From Rhodospirillaceae bacterium (GTDB taxonomy: Bacteria > Pseudomonadota > Alphaproteobacteria > Thalassobaculales > Thalassobaculaceae): DNA of 47,360 nt. The stretch spans positions 22,525-69,884 of the forward strand of contig PAQA01000021.1 of the NCBI GenBank assembly GCA_002709155.1, written 5' to 3'. Shown piece by piece: positions 40,446 through 47,360 of the stretch (its first letter is position 1; each line of letters opens with the position of its first letter). Position numbers and translations under genes: made by a program. The notes under the pieces were generated by a model. That model ran no database searches. It was given only the letters and a program-made list of their open reading frames with translations, and had not been told where the DNA came from.

Positions 40446-43115
40446 ATGATAGAAAAAAACAATAGTTTCAGAGCCAAAGACCAGCTAACCGTTGGGGCCA
40501 AGTCATATACTTTTTATAATTTATTAAAAGCAGAGAAAAATGGTCTCGTGGGCATCACCAAGCTGCCATACTGCCTCAAAGTACTTTTAGAGAATATGCT
40601 CCGAAAAGAAGATGGAATAAATATAAAGCAGGAGGGTATTAGAACTTTTTCTTCTTGGGTGACGACGGCACACGGGTCCGAAGAGATCAGTTTTTTCCCT
40701 ACTCGGGTTATGGTCCACGATGTATCGGGGATCCCACTACTTGCCGATCTCGCAGCGATGCGGGAAAATATGATCGCATTAAATCAAAACCCAGACCTTT
40801 TAAATCCCATTCGACCTATAGATTTTATTATGGATCATTCGGTCATTGTAGAATTTTCGGGACAGAAGAATGCCGCCAAACAAAATATGCTGGCCGAATA
40901 CACACGAAATGAAGAACGGTATCGCGTAGCTAAATGGGCGCAGAAGGCATTCAAAAACATGCAGGTGATACAACCCGGCCAAGGGATCTGTCATCAAATC
41001 AATCTGGAAACATTAGCCCGAGTAGTTTGGTCTGAAGAAGATAGTGATCACGGCTTAATCGCTTTCCCCGATAGTTTAATCGCTTGTGACAGTCATACAC
41101 CGATGATCAATGCTTTGTCAGTGTTAGGGTGGGGTGTGGGAGGAATAGAAGCACTTTCAGCTATACTCGGCGAGCCTGTAAATTTAATAATGCCTGACGT
41201 TATTGGAATAAGATTAGTTGGAAAACCAAAGGAGGGAATAACCACAACAGATATCGTATTATCGTTGACGCGCGTCCTGCGTGAATACGGCGTTGTACAA
41301 AAATTTACTGAGTTTTTTGGCCCTGGACTTGACGCACTCACTCTCCCAGAACGGGCAACACTGGCAAACATGGCGCCAGAGTATGGTGCAAGTATAAGTT
41401 TTTTTCCAACAGACCAGGAAACGCTGAATTTTCTAAAACTGACGGGGAGAGAAGATAACATACCGCTTGTAGAACACTACAGTAAAGCCCAAGGATTATG
41501 GCGTGACGATACAGTTGAAAGGGTTTATTCGGAAATATTAGAATTCGATCTGGGAAATATAATCGCTTCTGTATCGGGACCCAAGCTACCGCAAATGCAA
41601 GTGCCCTTGGATAAGGCCCACCTGTCAGCATTAGATGCGATCGAGGAAATTGCCCCCGCAAGCCAAAATTGTGCGTTGCACGAGGACGAACGAATACTTC
41701 AAGATGGGGATATTGTGATAGCAGCCATCACCTCTTGCACTAACACGTCAAATCCAATGGTCATGATAGCCGCCGGACTTCTTGCAAAAAAAGCACAGGA
41801 AAAAGGATTAAAGACAAGGCCGTGGGTAAAAACGTCCCTGTCGCCTGGATCACGCGTGGTTGTTGATTATCTCACGCGCGCTGAACTAATGGAGCCGCTT
41901 GAATGGTTGGGTTTTCATGTTGCCGGGTTCGGGTGTATGACTTGTTGCGGCGGGTCGGGACAATTGGACCACTCAATCAGCGCCGACATTCAAAAACGAA
42001 ATCTGAGTGCTGCAGCTGTTTTATCCGGTAATCGGAACTTTGAAGGCAGAATACACCCAGACGTTAAACTTGCGTATTTAGGATCGCCTCCCCTTGTTGT
42101 GGCGTATGCCATACTTGGAAACATTACTAAAGACATCACCTCACAACCACTGGGATATGATGAGCAGAACCACCCCATTTTTCTCAAGGACATCTGGCCT
42201 AGCTCGAAAGAAATAAATGAAGTTGTTTTTAAATACCTTAAACCGGAATTATTTAAAGATGCACAGATAACCTCAACGCAAGAAGATGCACTTTGGAATA
42301 ACGTTTCCTCAAATGAAAAAAGTACCTATGACTGGGATAAAAAAAGTACGTATATTTTGAAACCGCCATTTTTAGAGAAAATAAAAAAATGTAATACACG
42401 AGAAACTATCCATAACGCTGCCATCTTGGCTATCTTTGGTGATAATATAACGACCGACCACATTTCTCCAGGCAATCGAATTTCTATAGATAGCCAGGCG
42501 GGAAAGCACCTTTTGTCTAAGGGTGTAAGACCAGAGGACTTCAGTAGTTACCTGCAGCGACGTGTTAATCATGAGGTTATGATGCGTGGAACATTCGATA
42601 ACGCGCATATCCAAAACGAAATGACCCCTCAGTCTAAAGGCGGATGGACTATACACAGTCCATCTAATGAGCTTACGACCATTTACGAAGCACACTTGCG
42701 CTACGAAGCGGAAAAACGACCATTAATCGTTATCGCTGGCAAGGAATATGGAACAGGTTCATCTCGGGATTGGGCAGCGAAAGGTCCGTATCTTTTGGGG
42801 GTAAGGGCCATTATAGCGGAAAGTTTTGAGAGGATTCACAGAAGTAATCTTATCGGCATGGGAATATTACCGTTGGAATTTCGGGAAGGAGAAACTCGAA
42901 AAACGCTCGGATTAGACGGGACCGAAAAAGTAGATATCTTAGCATCTCAAGATACGATGGATGCAAGAGATTTAATCGATACTCGCTTTATAAAGCCAGA
43001 CGGAGAATTTGTCTCAGCACAGCTCATCTGCCGGCTAGATACTAATAGCGAACTTTCCTGGTTTAAAGCGGGTGGCGTGATGCCGCACATCCTTAACAAA
43101 TTCAAAACCACTTGA
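40446..43115 (+). CDS. Aconitase-family hydro-lyase (AcnA-like) with altered active site
   Basis: 889 residues from ATG 40446, which matches the E. coli AcnA N-terminus; the track's ATG 40419 overlaps the upstream stop. Fe-S ligands C431 (AITSCTNTSNP), C497 and C500 (GFGCMTCCGGSGQL), catalytic D215-H217 (DSHTPM), R530 and R535 (SGNRNFEGR) and GSSRDWAAKG with S772, S773 and R774 are kept. Two sites differ: AcnA TTCIGNSG is here MTCCGGSG, and the substrate Arg of RGTFANIR is His721 (RGTFDNAH). This suggests a substrate other than citrate/isocitrate, unless it is the only aconitase of the cell. It is flanked by an LLM oxidoreductase and a Grx-DinB fusion. Confidence 0.93.
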   Translation: MIEKNNSFRAKDQLTVGAKSYTFYNLLKAEKNGLVGITKLPYCLKVLLENMLRKEDGINIKQEGIRTFSSWVTTAHGSEEISFFPTRVMVHDVSGIPLLADLAAMRENMIALNQNPDLLNPIRPIDFIMDHSVIVEFSGQKNAAKQNMLAEYTRNEERYRVAKWAQKAFKNMQVIQPGQGICHQINLETLARVVWSEEDSDHGLIAFPDSLIACDSHTPMINALSVLGWGVGGIEALSAILGEPVNLIMPDVIGIRLVGKPKEGITTTDIVLSLTRVLREYGVVQKFTEFFGPGLDALTLPERATLANMAPEYGASISFFPTDQETLNFLKLTGREDNIPLVEHYSKAQGLWRDDTVERVYSEILEFDLGNIIASVSGPKLPQMQVPLDKAHLSALDAIEEIAPASQNCALHEDERILQDGDIVIAAITSCTNTSNPMVMIAAGLLAKKAQEKGLKTRPWVKTSLSPGSRVVVDYLTRAELMEPLEWLGFHVAGFGCMTCCGGSGQLDHSISADIQKRNLSAAAVLSGNRNFEGRIHPDVKLAYLGSPPLVVAYAILGNITKDITSQPLGYDEQNHPIFLKDIWPSSKEINEVVFKYLKPELFKDAQITSTQEDALWNNVSSNEKSTYDWDKKSTYILKPPFLEKIKKCNTRETIHNAAILAIFGDNITTDHISPGNRISIDSQAGKHLLSKGVRPEDFSSYLQRRVNHEVMMRGTFDNAHIQNEMTPQSKGGWTIHSPSNELTTIYEAHLRYEAEKRPLIVIAGKEYGTGSSRDWAAKGPYLLGVRAIIAESFERIHRSNLIGMGILPLEFREGETRKTLGLDGTEKVDILASQDTMDARDLIDTRFIKPDGEFVSAQLICRLDTNSELSWFKAGGVMPHILNKFKTT

Positions 43116-43241
43116 TGGTTTGATTTGTTATCGACCATATACCTATTAGTTAACGGTTTTATATCTCTTGGCAGTTGCGTTTTGTCTGCGTTATAATTCT
43201 AATATACGCATTCTCAATAGTTTTCGAAAATAGGAGTTTAC

Positions 43242-44111
43242 ATGAGTAGCCTGGAAGAGGCTGGGTCACCGGAAAATATGACTAAACCTGTTAAAGTGTA
43301 TTGGCAACCCGGGTGCTCAAGCTGTCTAAAAACGAAGGAGTTCCTTATTGATAACGGGATATCTTTTGAGTCCGTCAATGTTCTAGACGATGAAAAAGGG
43401 TTCGCGGAATTACAATCTTTAGGCATAAAGCTGGTGCCCATTGTCGCAAGAGGCAGCTCTTGGGCAAACGGCGCTGTTTTTAGAGATGTGGCTAAAGTTG
43501 CCGGATTCGAATATGGCGCACATAAAATGCTGGCACCAGAAAGTATAAAAGATAAAGTTTTAATGATTCTCGATGCCGCACAAAGATATCTGCAACAAAT
43601 TCCTGACTCTCAACTTGATGAGGTTTTACCAGGACGCCCTCGTTCGTATAGACAACTCGTCTATCATGTTTTTGACATTCCCAAGGTTTTTTTGGATAGA
43701 GTAGAATATGATGCACCGTACACATACGAAGCACTAAAATCGATTTTGCCAGACACCATGACAACAAAAAACGACTTAATGAATTACGGTGCCAGCAATA
43801 GAGCGCGCTTCCAAACCTGGTGGGAAAGGGAAGGATTTTCTACTGACTTCGAACAGCCGGGAAAAGTTTACTACGGTGATGTCACATTACATGAAGTTTT
43901 GGAGCGAACTGGATGGCATTCCGGACAGCATACAAGGCAAATAATACTAATGCTTCGTGAAAAGTTAGGAATCGAACCCAATGGTCCAATAACAGATTTA
44001 GACTTAAGTGGTTTGCCTTTACCAAAAAATGTCTGGGATAATGAACGCTCCTTTGATGAGGCTGCATTCGCCGAAAAAGCCGAGACTTGGCAAGATGCAA
44101 AGACACGATAG
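43242..44111 (+). CDS. Glutaredoxin-DinB-fold fusion protein
   Basis: A 289-residue two-domain protein. Residues about 17-95 are a glutaredoxin fold with dithiol motif CSSC (C25, C28) and the cis-Pro segment KLVPIVA. Residues about 100-289 are a DinB/YfiT-like four-helix domain with metal triad H142 (LVYHVFDIP) and H226-x3-H230 (GWHSGQHTRQI). DinB-fold relatives include thiol-dependent transferases and isomerases. The fusion suggests a glutathione-linked metal enzyme with its own redox module; this is inference. AGGAG lies eight bases before the ATG. It lies between the hydro-lyase and the AtuA-like gene. Confidence 0.88.
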   Translation: MSSLEEAGSPENMTKPVKVYWQPGCSSCLKTKEFLIDNGISFESVNVLDDEKGFAELQSLGIKLVPIVARGSSWANGAVFRDVAKVAGFEYGAHKMLAPESIKDKVLMILDAAQRYLQQIPDSQLDEVLPGRPRSYRQLVYHVFDIPKVFLDRVEYDAPYTYEALKSILPDTMTTKNDLMNYGASNRARFQTWWEREGFSTDFEQPGKVYYGDVTLHEVLERTGWHSGQHTRQIILMLREKLGIEPNGPITDLDLSGLPLPKNVWDNERSFDEAAFAEKAETWQDAKTR

Positions 44112-44207
44112 ATGTAAAAAGGTGTTTCGGATCAAACGGGTAAATTTTTGTTGTACAAGATAAGAAGGTAAGGCTTCGTAAAATCAAATACAGGCGGATA
44201 TAACTTA

Positions 44208-45578
44208 ATGAAACCAATCAGAATTATGGCAGCCTCAGGGATGCTGGGCTATGGATTTACAGAAGAAGCTTTTAAAAATGGCTTATCAATGGGCCTTGAT
44301 TTAATAGCATGCGACGCAGGCTCAGCTGATCCAGGTCCATATTATTTGGGAAGTGGCACGGCGTTCGTTTCACGTTTAGCGGTCAAGAGAGACCTTGGAC
44401 TAATGGTTAAAGGCGGAGTGGAGGCTGGTGTTCCTGTTTTTATTGGTTCAGCCGGTGGCAGTGGATCTAATCCCCAAGTTGACTGGACATTGGATATTCT
44501 GCGAGAAATATGCGAAGAACAGAATATCACTCCAAAGGTCGTTGTATTGAGGAGTGAGATATCGAAGGAAAAACTAAAATCAAAAATTGAAAAAGATAAG
44601 ATAACACCGCTAGGACCAATCGCTCCGCTGACGATCGATGACGCGGATAACAGTCATAGAGTAGTTGCCATGATGGGGATAGAGCCCTTTCAGGAAGCAC
44701 TTGAAAGAGGTGCTCAAGTTGTAATCGCTGGCAGATCAAGTGACGCAGCCATTTATGCTTCTGTTCCTCTGCGGCTCGGCGCCGACCCTGGACTATCGTG
44801 GCATATGGGAAAGATAATAGAGTGTGGTGCGCAAGTAATTGAGCCAAGAGAAGGTCAGGATTGTGTTATTGGAACTATTTATGAGGACCATTTTACAATT
44901 GAACCCGCACATCCAGACAGACGATGCACGCGGACGCGCGTTGCAGCGCACACACTTTATGAGAACCCCAGCCCTTATCACCTAAAAGAACCGAATGGCT
45001 TGTTAAATACAAAAGCAGCAGTTTTTACGCAAACAGACGATCGAACTGTGAAGGTTTCAGGCAGTCTCTGGGAGCCATCCGATAAATACACCGTAAAATT
45101 GGAAGGAGTAAGAGAGCTTGGCTATCGGACGATATTCATGGCTGGAATTCGTGATCCAATCCTTGTCTCAACGATAAGCGACTTTATACAATCTTGCCGC
45201 TCCCGAATTTCAAAAGATGTTTTGGCCCTAGGCGTAGAAGAAAATGAGTACACGTTGGAAATTAAAGTGTATGGACAAGATGCCGTGATGGGTTCTAACG
45301 AACCCGTAAAAAACAGCCAGGCTCATGAATTAGCGGTCCTTGTGGATGTCATTGCTCCAACAGAGGATATAAGTCGTGCTGTTTGTGCTAAGGCGCGCTA
45401 TAGTCTTCTTCATACAGACTTTCCGGGAAGGATGTGTATTTCCGGTAATCTCGCAATTCCATTTTCCCCATCAGACTTTTCTGCGGGAAATGTTTATGAG
45501 TTTAATATATGGCACGTTATGGAATGCGATAACCCATTAGAGCCTGTTACCATCGAAAAAGTAGATCTTTTCAATTAA
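44208..45578 (+). CDS. AtuA-like DUF1446 protein (acyclic terpene utilisation family)
   Basis: A 456-residue protein. RIMAASGMLGYGFTEEAF, CDAGSADPGPYYLGSGTAFVSRLAVKRDL, PVFIGSAGGSGSNPQVDWTL and VIAGRSSDAAIYASVPLRLGADPG are the DUF1446 signature stretches. AtuA is needed for citronellol/geraniol breakdown in Pseudomonas, but its reaction is not known to me. Here no other atu gene (carboxylase, geranyl-CoA hydratase) is present, so a terpene role is doubtful. The DUF4387 gene follows 15 bp later, the usual partner, which in many proteins is the C-terminal domain of AtuA. Confidence 0.9.
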   Translation: MKPIRIMAASGMLGYGFTEEAFKNGLSMGLDLIACDAGSADPGPYYLGSGTAFVSRLAVKRDLGLMVKGGVEAGVPVFIGSAGGSGSNPQVDWTLDILREICEEQNITPKVVVLRSEISKEKLKSKIEKDKITPLGPIAPLTIDDADNSHRVVAMMGIEPFQEALERGAQVVIAGRSSDAAIYASVPLRLGADPGLSWHMGKIIECGAQVIEPREGQDCVIGTIYEDHFTIEPAHPDRRCTRTRVAAHTLYENPSPYHLKEPNGLLNTKAAVFTQTDDRTVKVSGSLWEPSDKYTVKLEGVRELGYRTIFMAGIRDPILVSTISDFIQSCRSRISKDVLALGVEENEYTLEIKVYGQDAVMGSNEPVKNSQAHELAVLVDVIAPTEDISRAVCAKARYSLLHTDFPGRMCISGNLAIPFSPSDFSAGNVYEFNIWHVMECDNPLEPVTIEKVDLFN

Positions 45579-45593
45579 AAGGGTAAATTGACG

Positions 45594-45905
45594 ATGACTA
45601 AGTTAAGGGATCTGGCAAAAGTTATACGATCAAAAAATGCAGGTGCCTTGTTATTAACACTCGACATCATGTTTGAAGATGAAACCACCTACAAAAAAGT
45701 CTGTAATTCTGGAGCGTTGTCCCCTAGAACCCTGGCGCCTTTGTATAATGTTAGTGATAATCAAATAGAGGTCATACCATTTGATGTAGCGCTTGCCATT
45801 AAGATCACTTTGCCCAGGTCTATCCCTGCAGGGTCACCAGGCGAATCCGACGTCTATGGAGCGCAACAGCACGCCCCATTAATGGATATCGAGATCCCCA
45901 TTTGA
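45594..45905 (+). CDS. DUF4387 (AtuA C-terminal-like) protein
   Basis: 103 residues from ATG 45594 (MTKLRDLAKVIRSKNAGALLLTLDIMF); the track begins two codons earlier at TTG. LRDLAKVIRSKNAG and SLPRSIPAGSPGESDVYGAQQHAP-like elements (here LPRSIPAGSPGESDVYGAQQHAP) identify the DUF4387/AtuA C-terminal domain. It presumably forms a complex with the AtuA-like protein encoded 15 bp upstream. AAAAGGG lies about ten bases before the ATG. It is the last gene of the row. Confidence 0.88.
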   Translation: MTKLRDLAKVIRSKNAGALLLTLDIMFEDETTYKKVCNSGALSPRTLAPLYNVSDNQIEVIPFDVALAIKITLPRSIPAGSPGESDVYGAQQHAPLMDIEIPI

Positions 45906-46054
45906 AACACCAAGCAAATCAGCCAACATGATCTGTGTGGCGATTTAATTTTGCCTGCATATACTGCGGCCAGTTTATTTTTATATTAGTAGAGGGCGAT
46001 ACTTGATTATATTGACGCCACTTGATGCTTTGATAATCAGACACTACGTTAGAG

Positions 46055-46067
46055 GTAGGTAACCTAC
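46055..46067. promoter_or_regulatory. Small palindrome upstream of the YggT gene
   Basis: GTAGGT-A-ACCTAC, a perfect 6-1-6 inverted repeat ending 16 bases before the yggT ATG at 46084, close to where the ribosome binds. It could be an operator half-site pair or may simply occlude the weak ribosome-binding site (GGAG) beside it. Confidence 0.35.
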
Positions 46068-46083
46068 TGGAGCAATTCGAAAA

Positions 46084-46371
46084 ATGTATGCTATTTTTCA
46101 ACTTTTGGACTCATTAATAAGCCTATATCTTTGGTGTCTTTTTATCTTTGTAATATTAAGTTGGCTGATAAATTTTGGCATTGTGAATACTCAGAACCGT
46201 TTCATTTATTTGGTTATGGACTTTCTTTATAAAATTACGGAACCAGCTCTTCGTCCTATTCGGAGGTTTGTACCAAATTTTGGCGGCATTGATATCTCTC
46301 CAATTATATTGGTTTTAGGGTTAATTTTTGTAAGAAATCTGATCATGGTTGATTTGGTAAAAATGTTTTGA
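46084..46371 (+). CDS. yggT: YggT-family integral membrane protein
   Basis: A 95-residue inner-membrane protein with two hydrophobic helices (LISLYLWCLFIFVILSWLINFG and ISPIILVLGLIFVRNLIMV). Between them, FLYKITEPALRPIRRFVPNFGGIDISP is the family signature. YggT proteins are linked to osmotic or ion stress and cell-shape functions; the mechanism is unclear. folD follows 93 bp downstream, an order common in alphaproteobacteria, often with a yggU (DUF167) gene between, which is missing here. Confidence 0.93.
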   Translation: MYAIFQLLDSLISLYLWCLFIFVILSWLINFGIVNTQNRFIYLVMDFLYKITEPALRPIRRFVPNFGGIDISPIILVLGLIFVRNLIMVDLVKMF

Positions 46372-46464
46372 TGGTAAATTAAAGAGCATGCTCTTAGATT
46401 TGTTTTGATTAATAGAATGATTTAAAAAAGAACAAACGAATTGCTGTATAAAAAGGGTTGTTTG

Positions 46465-47360
46465 ATGGCGGATGCAGAAATCATTGATGGAAAAGCATTT
46501 GCAGAGAAGCTGCGATTTAGGATCGCAACCGCCACTGAGATAATAAAAGAACAATATAACAAAAGCCCCGGCCTAGCAGTTGTTTTGGTTGGCGAAGACC
46601 CAGCGAGTGAGGTTTACGTTAGAAATAAGAAAAAGCAGACCATTGAATGCGGCATGACCTCATTTGAACACAAGCTGACAAATGAAATCTCCCAAACAGA
46701 GTTACTTGACCTTATACAAAAACTTAATGCTGATGATCGTGTAGATGGAATTCTTGTGCAGTTACCCCTTCCAGAGCACATCGACCCACAAGCAGTCTTA
46801 GATGCGATTAACCCTGAAAAAGATGTCGACGGCTTCCATGTGGTTAATGCTGGGAAATTAGCAACAGGTGGAGATGCGTTAGTCCCATGTACCCCACTTG
46901 GATGTTTATTAATGTTAAAAGATTATTTTGGTGATCTATCAGGGAAGAATGCCGTTGTTGTTGGAAGATCGAATATTGTCGGAAAACCAATGGCTGCTTT
47001 GTTAACCCGGGAGAGTTGCACCGTCACAATAGCCCACTCACGCACAAAGGATTTACCTTCTGTCTGCAAATCGGCCGATATTTTGATCGCTGCCGTAGGA
47101 AAGGCAGAGATGGTCCGGGGAGATTGGGTCAATAATGAGACAGTGGTGATAGATGTTGGGATAAACCGTATTCCCGCACCTGAACGCGGTGAGGGGAAAA
47201 TGCGATTAGTCGGGGATGTCAATTTTGAAGAAGTAAAACAAAACGCAAAGGCAATCACACCGGTCCCTGGCGGGGTCGGGCCAATGACAATTGCTGTTTT
47301 ACTCAGAAACACGGTGCAAGCGGCCTGCCAACGACGGGGTTGGGACCTGCCAGAACTTTA
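46465..47360 (+). CDS. folD: Bifunctional methylenetetrahydrofolate dehydrogenase/cyclohydrolase FolD (stop at window edge)
   Basis: Not in the ORF track because no stop is reached; I translated it from ATG 46465 ([17 protein letters not shown]). 298 residues are visible, about full length, and the window ends in TA, which fits a stop codon TAA or TAG. Motifs: [14 protein letters not shown] with the catalytic Lys, [31 protein letters not shown] (NADP loop), DVGIN, and [20 protein letters not shown]. It interconverts 5,10-methylene- and 10-formyl-tetrahydrofolate. AAAAGGG lies eight bases upstream. The minus ORF 46923-47312 is its shadow. Confidence 0.96.
   Translation, partial: MADAEIIDGKAFAEKLRFRIATATEIIKEQYNKSPGLAVVLVGEDPASEVYVRNKKKQTIECGMTSFEHKLTNEISQTELLDLIQKLNADDRVDGILVQLPLPEHIDPQAVLDAINPEKDVDGFHVVNAGKLATGGDALVPCTPLGCLLMLKDYFGDLSGKNAVVVGRSNIVGKPMAALLTRESCTVTIAHSRTKDLPSVCKSADILIAAVGKAEMVRGDWVNNETVVIDVGINRIPAPERGEGKMRLVGDVNFEEVKQNAKAITPVPGGVGPMTIAVLLRNTVQAACQRRGWDLPEL

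Noticed and set aside
44208-45905. Terpene (citronellol/geraniol) degradation cluster
   Set aside because: AtuA-like and DUF4387 genes are present, but the geranyl-CoA carboxylase, hydratase and lyase genes of the atu pathway are absent.
46923-47312. 129-aa minus-strand ORF at the right edge
   Set aside because: It is antisense to FolD, whose NADP and active-site motifs are intact.

Overview
The window is about 47 kb of AT-rich chromosome from what looks like a free-living alphaproteobacterium, possibly a marine Rhodospirillales-like lineage. The best sequence marker is a GTTC-N7-GTTC box, the alphaproteobacterial LexA (SOS) operator form, at the start of imuB. The ImuB-DnaE2 pair, the KpsF/GutQ isomerase, the YggT-FolD pair and the many oxidative catabolic enzymes fit that group. 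I found no phage, transposase, CRISPR array or toxin-antitoxin pair. I also recognised no transcription regulator and no classical transporter, which is striking for 47 kb.

Layout. 1-1.1 kb: an enolase-superfamily enzyme running off the left edge, then tRNA-Arg(CCU). 1.1-5.9 kb: small proteins, a TPR protein, and a divergent bacterioferritin/Bfd iron-storage pair whose shared promoter region carries a 33-bp palindrome and a Fur-like box. 5.9-12.7 kb: an acyl-CoA dehydrogenase, then a minus-strand run (two alpha/beta hydrolases, GST, GFA-type protein, NTF2-like protein) facing a plus-strand MDR reductase and a third alpha/beta hydrolase. 12.7-20.1 kb: the ligase-associated DNA repair set, split into two divergent arms. 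A minus arm holds a SIS isomerase, MBL exonuclease and ATP-dependent ligase. A plus arm holds an enoyl-CoA hydratase, Lhr helicase and PdeM phosphoesterase. 20.2-29.7 kb: a CobW-type metallochaperone, a flavin-reductase-like protein, a hydantoinase/carbamoylase pair, an FAD amine oxidase-like protein, MoaA, and a cupin-aldolase-PhyH operon. 29.8-34.7 kb: SOS mutasome genes imuB and dnaE2, without imuA. 35-39.4 kb: a D-lactate/glycolate dehydrogenase, an esterase, an FAH-family enzyme and an isolated short flagellin.

39.5-45.9 kb is the most unusual stretch. Five plus-strand genes encode an LLM-type oxidoreductase, an AcnA-family hydro-lyase, a glutaredoxin-DinB fusion, an AtuA-like DUF1446 protein and its DUF4387 partner. 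In the hydro-lyase one substrate-binding arginine of aconitases is replaced by His. This set is my candidate for an uncharacterised catabolic pathway; the link between the genes rests on synteny only. The window closes with YggT and a FolD gene whose stop codon falls on the right edge.

All family names come from motif recognition by eye. No database search was run, so substrate-level names are tentative.
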